Assembly: GCA_029204225.1 (NCBI GenBank)
Contig: CM055100.1
Coordinates: 55,507,278-55,571,277, forward strand
DNA: 64,000 nucleotides
Reading direction: 5' to 3'
Source of the DNA: Diphasiastrum complanatum
Lineage: Eukaryota > Streptophyta > Lycopodiopsida > Lycopodiales > Lycopodiaceae
In this document: positions 11,501-23,500 of the stretch, one piece after another
How positions within the stretch are numbered: position 1 is the first letter of the stretch
How the letters are laid out: each line of letters starts with the position of its first letter
The notes under the pieces: generated by a model
Told to the model about the DNA's origin: nothing
Databases searched by the model: none
Seen by the model: only the letters and a program-made list of their open reading frames with translations
Position numbers and translations under genes: made by a program

Positions 11501-14500
11501 TCTTCAGGGCATGGACTATAGAAAAGAGTTCCTTTTTATAGGCACTGTACCTAGTCTGAGCTGGCTCGAGTTTTTTACTCTCGAACACAACTGGTCGTCC
11601 ACTCTGAGTTAGCACAGCACCGACTGCAAAGTCGCTAGCATCTGTTTCGACCACAAATGGCTGATTGGGGTCGATGACTTTTAAAACTGGTGCTGTAGCT
11701 AAAGCTGTTTTGAGAGCATCAAAGCTCTCCTGCTGTGCAGACTCCCAAATGAACTCCTTTCCCTTCCCCTTAAGAAGATTTGTCATGGGAACTGCTATCT
11801 GAGCATATTCCTTGACAAATCGTTTGTAATATCCCGCCAAACCAAGAAAGATCTGAAGTTCCAAAATATTCTGAGGTCTTAGCCAACTGAGTATGGCTTT
11901 AACCTTATTCGGGTCCATCTTAATCCCATTTGACGAGATAATGTGACCCAAATATGCTACTTCTTCTACGAAGAATTCACACTTGGATTCTTTAGCATAA
12001 AGCTTATGCTTTCTGAGCAGTCGAAACACCTTTCTGAGGTGTTTTAGATGCTCCTTCCTCGTTTTGCTGTAGACGAGGATGTCATCTAAAAATACGACTA
12101 CAAATTTACCCAAGTATGGTCTGAGGACACTGTTCATCAAGGTCATAAAGGTAGCTGGAGCATTTGTGAGCCCAAATGGCATCACCTTAAACTCATAATG
12201 ACCGTGATGAGTCCTAAAAGCTGTTTTCGGGTTATTTTCCGATTTTATACGGACTTTATGATATCCCAATCTGAGGTCTATTTTACTGAAAAACTTGGCC
12301 CCGTCGAGTTGATCAAACAACTCGTCTGCCCGAGGCATAGGATATTTATTCTTAATTGTGACTTTATTGAGGGCTTTGTAATCTACGCAAAGACACATAG
12401 ACCCCTCCTTCTTTTTCACCAATAGGACTGGTGAGGCCCATGGTGAACTACTGGTCTGAATTTGGCCTTTCCCAAGATAATCTGTTAACTGCCTAGTTAT
12501 TTCATCATCCTCTGTTCGGCTGACCCAATACGGAGGTTTAGAAACAGATGCTGTACCTGGTACTAGGTTTATTACATGATCTACCTCTCTGCTAGGTGGC
12601 AAACCATGTGGCAAATCTTCAGGAAAAACATCTTTCAATTTAGACAAAGTTTCTAATTTACTGATTTTTTGCTGTATAGAACTAGAAATAGAAACTTCAG
12701 GAATAAACTGAAAGTCACATAAGAATACCTGATGGTCGTCGTTTCCGATTGGCTGACAGAGCTCTGAACTGCAGACCATAGGGCTGTTGGGAACATCATG
12801 CTCCCCATGCAACTGGATCTCTCGGCCTTTATGCTGAAGGCTGAGGGTGTTCTCCTGGTAGTTTTTGTGGAGGGAAGGTCTTAAATTGTAGAGCCAATCT
12901 CTCCCGAGAACAATGTTTGTGCGATCCAGGTGCATTATCTAAAAGTTTATTTCATCTTGGTACCCCTGAATACCAAGATTTAAGTTACTTACCATAGTTT
13001 CCCAGATTTTCTTATCTTCACCCTTAGCTAGTGAAACTATGTAGCTATGTTGACTAGGTACTTCTGGAAGTTTAAGTTTTTTAACCAGGGTGTAGTTGAT
13101 GAAATTATGGGTTGCCCCATCATCAACCATAACTATTACTGACTGGTTACCAACTTTACCGTGCATACGTACTAGGTCATGTGGCCCAAAGCTAAAGGGT
13201 CTCGCTAGCATTGCAGAGGTTAGCTGGCAACAATGTTCATGATTTTCATGATACACTTTGATCTCGGAAGCTGCCGAGTCACTGGGGAAACTTACAGTCT
13301 GAACAAGATGAACTTGTTTCTTATCTTTTTTATCTTTTTTAGTGAAAGGCCCCTTGGGACACTGTCTGACTGTGTGTCCCTTGCCCATACACACAAAGCA
13401 CAAACGTTCTTGTTTGTCTTTCTCAAAATCTTCTGGTTTTAAGGGCTGTATGAGTGAAGGGCGTTTCTGAGGAGCTTCACTTTTAATTTTTTCTTCTTTC
13501 TTTCTTTTCAAAAATTTCTTTTTAAATTGAAAGTCTTTCTAAGGAGGCTGCTCAAAAAGGGGCTGCTGTCTCGCCCTCTTCCTACCCACTGAATCATCAT
13601 AGATTTGAGCATATCTGAGAGCTTGCTCAAGGGTAGTAGGCGAGTTTCTCTGGACCTCTACTTTATATTCATCTTTGAGGCCACGGACAAATCCCCTGAT
13701 TTTTTGATAATCATCCATATTTTTAATCTTTAAAATTGCTTATCGGTACTGCGAGATATATTGGATGAGGGACTTGTCCATTACTGTTCTTTCCCAGGCT
13801 TCCCAGGCTCTATCAAGTACATTTTCCAGTAGGAATTCTCTTAGGAAGGCTTCTTCAAAGGCCTTCCATGACCGGGGAGTCTGCCCAGTCTCCTGGAGAT
13901 TTAACCACCACTTATAGGCCATGGGTTTGAAGGAAAGACTGGCGTCAATTGCTTGCAAATGGTCAGGGGTCTGTTTAAGAGCATGAATGTTCTTCCATTT
14001 GCTGAGGAAGGTTTGTAGAATATCTGCATTTCTATCCTTCTCTTCCCCATTAAAAGTAGGAGGCTTTAAATCTTTAAAAACACTGGGGTGAGACCGTAAA
14101 GTCTCACCTGAAATTGATGGAAGTGGAGAAGGGGACAACTGAGAAGTGGAGGGAAGGCTTCCTTTCGCGGAACTTAAAATCAAGCCTTTGAGTTCAGCGA
14201 ATGAGTCATCCACATTGGACTTGAAATTGGCTAATGCCAACTTCATTTCATCCACTTCTGTTACCAAGTGGAGAAACTGCTCCTTGGTAACCAGTTCGTC
14301 GAGTTCTTCGGCGAACTGTTCCTGTTCTTCCATTTCCATAGGTTCTTTCCCTTTACGGTAAGCCAAGGCTTCTGTTTCAAGTTCGTCGATGCCTCTCTCC
14401 GGGGGTTGATCAGGTCCCTGAGGAGTGGTCATTTTCAGAACTGAAAGAGAGGTACCTTAACTCCTGAAGAAAAAAAGTCAGAAAGACTAATTTACAACTA

Positions 14501-17379
14501 TACAAGGGAAGGAAAGGAAACTTAGCTCTTTCTGAGAACTGTACTTCCACAGAGAGAATCAAGAAAAGCCCTCTCAGCTCTTCCTCAACTGCTTTCAGAC
14601 CTGTGGCTCTGAGAAATTTGAATAGAAGGCGGAAAAAGTGCAAAAAGATCTGAAATTTTTTTGCTATCCCCCCCTCGCGGGTCTTACAACACCCCAATTT
14701 GTCCACATAAAGCCAATTGAAGTCCAAAGGCACTTCTGAATTCTGAAATTTCAGAAACCCCCTGCTCGCTGATCTGGCAGAAGTATTATTGCTCCAAATC
14801 TTCCAAGTTGGGGCCCAAAACTTTGTCTAAAATCTGGATTTTCAGAAGTACTGGCAGCGCTGACCCTGCTCTTCTCTTATGGCTTCAAAATCGCTGAGGA
14901 CTACTGAATTTTCACCTGGAAACCAGATGCAAGTCTCTGAATTTACAGCGATGGAGCTGCTTACTAATTCCTACTCTATTTCCGCTGGGAAATCTGTAGA
15001 AAACTCTCTAAACTCAGTGATGAACAGCTGCCTTTCCAGCGAGTTACCTCTACAAGGAATCTGACTCCTTACCACTATAATTTCTCAGTGAAATTCAAAG
15101 GTTTGAAGGCTGCATCTACAGCGATCCTCCTCCTCTATTCCTCTCTGAGAATCTAAGAGATTTTTCCTATTCTCTGATAGCTTTCTCTACTACTGCTACT
15201 AAGCTCCCAAAGATGGAGATGGCTCTGATACCAGTGTAATAGATTCTAACACCAAAGTAGGGCAAACACTAACTGATCCACCAACCTTGCCTACTCCCTA
15301 ATATAGAGTAAGCCCCTCCTAGCCCAGTGTGAGAACTGGTAGCATGCAACTGCCAAGTGTCGGCCACGTGTCACTGACGTGGCCGACTGCACGTCGGGAC
15401 CCAACTGGGGGCCCTGTCCTGCTGATAGGGTCCCTAAATTGTGTTGGGCCCACTATGTCTATGGACCATGCTGGGGCACACTACTCACACTGTCTTGCCC
15501 TATTGGTCGTGTACGCTGGACATGACCCTGACTGTGGTATCTGACCTATCTGTGTTCTCTAGGGTTCGGCACTGGTCACGAGCTCGTAACACCAAGCCTG
15601 CAACCAGCACCACCACACTGTGTAATGACTCTCTCCAACTCATCAATATACAAGCCAAAGAGTATTGGTGAGAGGGAGCAACCCTGCTTCACCCCAATAG
15701 TGCTCCAAATGTGATCGGATATGCCACTACTATGCCCACCCAAATAGTCTGATCTCAGAGGCCTATAGGTGAGATGGTCCGAGCTTATGCAAGAACTTTA
15801 TACGGAAATTTGGTATAAGAAAGGGGCAGAAAAGAGAGTGGCTGATACAGTGTCTCGGATAATGTATCAAATGTCATTTGTGGTTATTGAAATGAAACGG
15901 ATGGTCAAACAGAGAGAGTTAACCAAATCATAGAGGACATGCTTAGGGTGTACGTAAGTGTTAAGCTAACGCACTGAAAGAAATATTTGCCATTGTTGGA
16001 GTTTGCTAATAATGATAAAAAGAATGCTTCTAATAAGATGAGTCCTTTCGAGTTGGACTATGGTTTTAGGCCAGCTAGTCCAATTACTGTAAGAATGCCT
16101 CATAAAGTGCCTAGTGCTAAAGACTATCTAACTCACATGGCATAGATGCTTGAGTTAGCCAAGAAAAATGTAAAACAGGCGATGGATCGGGCAAAGACAT
16201 TTGCTGATCCGGATCGCACACCAAGAGAGTTCGAGGAAGGAGACATGGTGTTTCTCATGATTCCAAAGGACTCAACTTATCTTAAGACAAGGAAGTGTTA
16301 CAAGTTATCTCCCCGTTATTGTGGACCCTGGAAAATAGTTAAAAAGCTTAATGATGTTGCTTATAAACTAGCGTTACGTTAGGATGTAAAGTTCATCCCG
16401 TTTTTCATGTCACGCTTAAAGAGTGTTTTACGTGAGGGTGATAACTTTTTGTTTTAGGAGGATGGAGAGGTGATGCACGGACCTGACAGAGTATTGGATT
16501 GGAGAGAGAGACGGCTTAGAAACCGTCTGATTCGTGAGTACTTGGTTGCGTGGCATTGTAGACCTCTCACTGATGCTACCTGGGAGACCGCGCACGCTTT
16601 GCATGCACAATACCCTTATTTTACCATCGCGGACGATGTTCCTTGAGGAGGGAAGGAATGTCATGTACTTATATTCTTGCCTCAGTGTAAATGTCGGACT
16701 TGTAAATTGTAAATTGTAAATATTAAAATGGCTCACACCCCCCTGTGGTGTTTTGTAAGAAAATATAAAGAGCAGGTTCTTGCTAACTTGTTGACCTACT
16801 TATATTTGGTATAGGGTACTGGGTCTTAATTTAGGGGCTATTGGACTGATCTCCTAAAAAGAAAGAGAGTTGACACTTGGTCTAGTGCATGAGTGACACG
16901 ACGGTCCTCCTACTTGCGTGCCAATGTGTCAGGGTACTGCCAAGTGACAAGTGTCGATTGTGCATGGGGCTCGCCATGTGTCGATGTTAGGAAAAGGTCA
17001 GGGTTAAGTGGGTGCTTGAGGATTTTGATAAGAGAGCCTAGAGAGAAACCATAATCTATGCAGCAGGTGGCTGGGAAGAGACTTACCAGTAGTGCTCTTA
17101 TGTGTTTATGCTTGTAAATTAATATGTACTTACAGGAGAAATCAATAAAGTGAATATTTGGTGCCTACTTTGGTGTGCTTTGGGTTTGATTCAGATAGCT
17201 TTGTGAGATTTGGTATTGGAGCAATTCCTTTCCAGGATTTTTTTGATTTAGATAGCTTTGTGAGATATAGTATCAAAGGAGCAGTTATTATTTTTTGAAA
17301 CCTCCTCCTAAAACCTATTACCTTACATGCAAACTCTATGGCTATCATGCTTCCATACACTGTATATAAATATAAATAA

Positions 17380-17421
<42 letters not shown>

Positions 17422-17444
17422 GTGTGTGTGTGTGTGTGTCTTTG

Positions 17445-17518
<74 letters not shown>

Positions 17519-20500
17519 TTTATTAATGTCTTTTCCATGCCAAAAGGCATATAAGACTAGTAAATGTGCATGTCAAGTATGTGGTAACCATAGGAGCGCA
17601 TGAAACGTCTCCAAAACAGTAACAAAAGTAGCAAATCTAGAGCTAAAGCTATAAACTGAAATAGATGTGATGCTATAAGAAACATGTGGGAGCATGTATA
17701 CTGCTAAAAGTCATGAGTGAGGTATGACGCTATCATCTAGTCCTGTCCTGCTGATGCTGATGCTATAGAAGGATTTAATACGGCCTGTGGCATGAAGGGC
17801 CACTGGTGGTCTCTGACGTCGTCTGGGAGGATGAAGAGGTCTCCTCGTGATAGTCGAGTAGCTCGTGCTGCAACATGGGTATGTGTGGGACGCTGTCTCT
17901 GGTCTCTGTGGGCAAGTAGGTCATCATCATCACCATCGTCACCGTCATCAAATCGTCCTCTCCTCCTGGAGAAGAAAGAAGTGATCTGAGGCTGAGAAAC
18001 CTGACTCTACTGGGCTGTCTGATACAAATCCTGTCGTAGTATAAACATCTCTCGTATCATGAGTGCCGCGCATCGGGAATCCTCATAAGCTATGAGCGAT
18101 CGTAAGGTGACAGGTGTGTCTCGGAACAAATAGTGGTATCTCCCTCTGATCTCGTAATTTACCGGGCACCTAAAGATAAAGTGCTCCTCTGACTCCACCT
18201 CCTCTAAAGAGCACAACTGGCAAATCCGCTCCTCTCTTGGGGTACCCTGGAATCTACCAGTCTCAATAGCCAATTGATGTGATGATACGCGGAGTTGTCC
18301 CAATGTAAATCTGAGGCAATGTGATAGTCTTGAGTCCAAATAATGTGGTAAGACCGGGAACCCTGCTATGTCAAGCTCAATAAAATGAGTCCAGTAGTAG
18401 CCGGGTTTAACCCCCCCCCCCAAATACAGTCGAGATATGCCCGATATAAGATGCGCCTGATATACTGATGAGTACCTGAGGGGAGCTCTATAATGGAGAT
18501 ACCAAATGACTCAAGGAGGAAATGGGATGCCTGAGAGAACCACGATAGTCGATAACCCTGGTCATGAAGAAAGTGTGAGGAAACAAGTGCTGTTTGTGTA
18601 TATCTCATATCCTCATCGGGCAGAGCCTGGATTCTCTGAATGTATGCGATAAGCTGCAACGCGACATATATCTGAATGGGTGGAACGACAAACTCTGCAA
18701 GAAGGATCTCATGTGGAACCGAGGGCTTCGCCCGAATCATACGAGCTAACATGGTGGTCTACAATCGTGAAATGTTGGCCCAATGTGATGAAGGGAGGCC
18801 GGTGCACCATGTCTCTGCTGCATATAAGGCTGTGGGGGTGACAATAGTATCAAAGAGTCTACACTTACTGCGAACATCTCAGATGAGCTTCCTGAAACAG
18901 AACCACTCAAGCTGAACAAGAGAGGAATGCCCCTTCCCAAGTCGGGTGGTGGCAGCTTGCCGCATGCTGAAGGTAGGACCAGAGAAGAGTATCCGTAAAT
19001 AGGTATAAGAGGAAACTACCTCTAAGGCCTGTCCATCTAGGATGAGCTCCTGGCGCTGCATGAAGGCTCGAGAAGTGTTGAAGACCATAACCTTGAGTTA
19101 TGGACTTGGCTCATTACATTCGCCGCGTCCATTTACATTTACATTTACTTTACTTTATGCATAAGCAGGCCTTGGGCCCTTTTTTATTCATTAGTGACAT
19201 TCAGACTATATGGTTGGCCTTTGGCCTTATCATTCATTATTAGGCCATTTGGACATTTAACTGGAGAGTGGGGGCCTTCTTGGAGGGCACACTATTATCC
19301 CTCCCAGTTGGGCCCTAGCCACTGGAAGCTTCCTTTTAGGGCTTCCTCTTGGCTATAAGTAGGGAAACTGTGTCATTTGTCATTCAGCTGATGATATTGA
19401 TCTCTCTCTTTAGCCTCCTTAATCTCTCTCTTTCCTGCTTTCTAGGGTTAAGTCTTGCTTATGTGATGCTTTCATAGCTTAATTCTAGATCAGCTATGGC
19501 TCTATTCGTAACTTGGTATCAGAGCACTTTTCTGAGCACAATCTGGAATTTCTTCTTTGCTGCCTTGCCTTGCTCCTCCATCGCTGTTCCTACAGCTCCA
19601 TTACTGTTTTGACAGCCCTGTTCCATCGCTGTTCCTTCCACTCCTTCCTGCCCAGCGTTCCCCTCTTCCTTTCCATCGCTGTCCCTGCCTTCCGACCTAT
19701 CACTTTCGTCTGATATTTTTCTTGTTTGCAGCCATCTTCCACAGTTAGTTCCTTGACTGTCCAGCGCCCATCCTCATCCAAAAACTACCCAATTCCGACA
19801 TCATTTGCTATTCCAAATAGCTAAAATTCTTCAACCTGTAAATCGCTGCCTCAGCACTCCCAACTTGTCACTTTTGCCTTTTTTTTTCTCCAATTCCAGC
19901 CATCTTTTATAGCTTATCAAAAGGCTATCGCGCGCTCATTCTCCACCACATTTTCAGGAATTCTGACTCCGATTACTCTTTCAAATTCACATTGTATCCC
20001 TGGCTGTCCAGCGCATTTTTACAGCTTCTCCATTGTTCATTGCTGTCTGTTTTTTTTTCAGTTGTGATAATATCGGTTGTAATAGGCTAATTTGGGGTGA
20101 CGACAAGAGTCCACTCCCTCAAGTTTTCGTCTATTCCTTCCACTATCATTATGGCACATTCACCTTCCCCGAGTGAGACTACTCAGGAAACCTTATCCGA
20201 TCAGTTTCGTCGCATGGATGAGACCCTTTCTGGCCTCGTTCTTCGCTTCGATTCAGTTATGACCGGCTTTGCTACTATGCAGTCACAGATTGATTCTCTA
20301 CAGCCTCATGGTCCTGGTAAAGCTCCTGTTTTTCCTACATTTGGGACTCCCCCTCCATTTGGATTTCCATCTTCTTCTGCTAGTCAGCCTGGTGGTGGAC
20401 CGTTCATTCCATCTAACCCACCTCCTAGTTTCTTTCCTCGTCCCCCCCTTCCTGAGCCACACTTTGCTCGAGACTTTCGTGATAGGGTACAGCTTGCTAC

Positions 20501-23500
20501 CTATTCCGGTTCCTCCGACGGGAACTTATTAGAGAATTGGTTTGCTAAGCTTGACACATATTTTCAGATTTACCCCAAGACTGATCCTTAGAAGATCCAG
20601 TTGGCTGCTTTACATTTAGATGGACGTGCCGCCACGTGGTGGCGAGTTTATAGAGTTGATCCTGATCAGGAAGGGCTCCATGTATGGCATACTTTTCGCC
20701 GTGACCTCCGCCATGATATGATTGATCCTTAGTGGCTTGACCGCCAACGTGATACATTCCGTAGTCTCACTCAGACCAGTGATCTTGCTTCTTATACAGA
20801 TCAGTTTATGGAGCTTTCTTATCTTTTCACAGATCTACAGCCCACTGAGCTTATTTCTCGTTACATTGCTGGGCTTCGTGGTGCTTTACGTTATGATGTT
20901 TCTTCCTTCCGTCCTACCACACTTGTTGAAGCGATGTCTCTTGCCAGTACTTTACAGCATAAGTACTCTGACACCCTTCCTTCCCGCTTCTCTCGACCCC
21001 GTCCTTCTGCTTCATCTTTTTCCGCTACGTTCACCCCTACACCGGCCCCTTCTGTTCCAGCTCTCTCCATTGCCCCTTCGCCTCCTCGTCCTCCGACTCC
21101 TCGACCTGCTTTTGTCCGACGTTACATGCCTGCAGAGTTCGCTGATCTTCAGCAGAAGCGTCTTTGCTTTCGTTGTAAGAGTCCTGACCATCTTGCCTGT
21201 GATTGCCAACAGCCTCTCCCTACTACTACTGCTGTTTTTTACCATGAGGGCACTACTCCAGATGATTCCGATATCTACATTCATATTTCTGATGAGCCTG
21301 ACTTATCCTCTGAGCCTTCCCCTGATTTACTTGCTGCTACTTGCCATGCTCAGCTTGCCTATGCTACTTGGACAGGGCGTCCTGGTCCTCGCTCCATTCG
21401 GTTACGTGTGCGTATTACAGGTCGAGAGTATATTGCTTTAGTTGATACTGGTAGCACTCATTCTTTTATTAGCAGTTATATCACTAGTCGGATCCGTGCT
21501 TCACCTGTTCCTGCTTCCCAACCTCTCACAGTTGAGGTTGCCAGTTCTCATTCTTTTCTTAGTTCTAAGATGTTTCAGCGTTTACCATACCGCATTGGAG
21601 ATTTCTCCGGACAGGCAGATCTTTACATTATCCCTATGGAGCGTTATGATCTTATCCTTGGTGCTGATTGGTTTGCATCTCTTGGAGCCGTTACACTGGA
21701 CTTGACATAGCAGACATTGACATTTGTACATGATGCAGTTATACACTCACTTGTGGGCATTGATTCTCAGGGAGACTTCCAGTTGATTACTGGGAAGCAG
21801 TTTATTCGCAGCCTGCCGAAGGCTCATTGTGCTGCCTTATTATGTGTTCAGCAGGCAGTACTAGTTCCTCCAGTCTCTACACCAGCAGCTGTTCCTCAGG
21901 TGATTTCTGACTTATTACATCAGTATGCTCTTGTCTTTTCAGAACCTACGACGCTACCACCATTACGTGACGTGAACCATCATATTGATTTGTGTCCTGG
22001 TTCTGCTCCTCCCTCCCGTCCCCCTTATCGTATGTCTCGATCGGAGCATGATGAGCTTGAGCTCCATATTACTGCCTTGTTAGATCAGGGTCTCATTGTT
22101 CCTAGTCACAGCCCTTTTGGTGCTCATGTTCTCCTTATTAATAAGAAAGATGGTACCAAACGCCTTTGTATTGATTACCGTGCTTTAAATAAGTTGACTA
22201 TTCGTAATCAGTACCCTATTCCACACATGGATGACCTCTTTGACCAGCTCGGTACCTCTAAAATCTTTTCCAAGATAGACCTTCGTTCTGGATATTACCA
22301 AATCAGGATGCACCCTTTTGACGAATATAAGACTGCTTTCCGTACTCATCTTGGTTTATATGAATTTCGTGTGCTTCCTTTTGGTGTTACTAATGGCCCT
22401 CCTACGTTCCAGAATGTGATGAATAACGTCTTACGTCCGCTTCTTGGTCATTGTGTCTTGGTTTATTTTGATGATATTCTTATTTTTAGTCAGTCTCTTG
22501 CTGAGCATGTTGCCCATCTTTCCTCGGTCTTCCAGTTACTTGTACACCACCAGTTATTTGCTAAGTTGTCTAAATGTTCTTTTGCTGTTTCTGAGATCGA
22601 GTTTCTTGGTTTTCTTATTTGTAATGGTCACATTCGTCTGGACCCTCATAAGGTTCAGGCCATCTAGTATTGGCCTATACCTACTGATATTCATCATGTC
22701 GGTATGTTTCTTGGGTTAGCCACTCACCTTCGTCGTCCAGTTCCTCATTTTGCCACTATCGCAGCTCCTCTTCATGCACTTTTGAAGAAGTCTAGTACTT
22801 TTCTGTGGACTCCTGATTGTCAGACAGCGTTTGATACTCTTCGTCGTGCTGTTGTTGATGCTGCCGTTATGTGTTTACCACAGTTTGATCAGAAGTTTCT
22901 TGTTGAGATTGATGCTAGGAATGTTGGTTTGGGTGCTTTACTTCGCCAGTCACAATGTATTATTGCTTATGAGTCGCGTCGTCTTCGCTCTTATGAGCAA
23001 CATTGTTCTGTGCATGAGAAAGAGCTTCTTGCTATTATCTATGCTCTTAAGAAGTGGCGTCATTATCTGTATCGAGTCCCATTTGACATTATTACTGATC
23101 ACCAGTCTTTACGTTATCTATTTTCTCAACGTGACCTTAGTGATCGTCAATTTCGTTGGTTGCAGTTTTTACAGTCTTTTAATTTCTCCATATTGTATCG
23201 TCCTGGTCGTGCTAACACTGCTGCTGATGCATTATCTCGTCTTCCAGCTTTGTTAAATACACTCGTTTCTACTATTCCTCCATGGTTTGATGCTCTACCT
23301 GCAACATACCTTACATGTTCTGATTTTCGTGATGTTTATAGTTCTGCCCCACCTGTTTCGTCCAGTCCTCATCAGGTTTACTCCATTATTGACAATCATC
23401 TTTATCATTATGATTCTCTTTGTATCCCTAGTTCTTTGGGTATCTGTTCCCAGTTGTTGTCGGATGCTCATTCCTCTCCTGTTGGGGGTCACTTTGGTTT

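Larger units (their letters stand above)
9279..15591 (-). mobile_element. Gypsy-1, Ty3/gypsy chromovirus-type LTR retrotransposon
   Basis: 6313 bp with LTRs at 9279-9636 and 15235-15591 and TG..CA ends. The target duplication is CCAAG at 9274-9278 and 15592-15596. It is inserted in LINE copy B, whose sequence resumes on the other side. Primer site and polypurine tract are present. One gag-pol frame runs through it, interrupted only by in-frame stops. By eye the LTRs differ at about 19 of 357 sites, nearly all transitions. This makes it the oldest of the three large gypsy insertions in this intron. Confidence 0.95.

Noticed and set aside
16686-16722. Repeated TGTAAAT words near a LTR as a CRISPR-like or regulatory array
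   Set aside because: Only two or three short imperfect copies in an LTR; no array structure, and the DNA is a plant nuclear genome.
18411-18420. C10 run as a programmed frameshift site in LINE ORF2
   Set aside because: Homopolymer length drift or sequencing error is more likely; similar G runs in copy E sit at different places.
20589-22667. Programmed readthrough of TAG codons in Gypsy-2
   Set aside because: Four TAG and one TGA in a single polyprotein is too many for known readthrough, and all fit simple decay.
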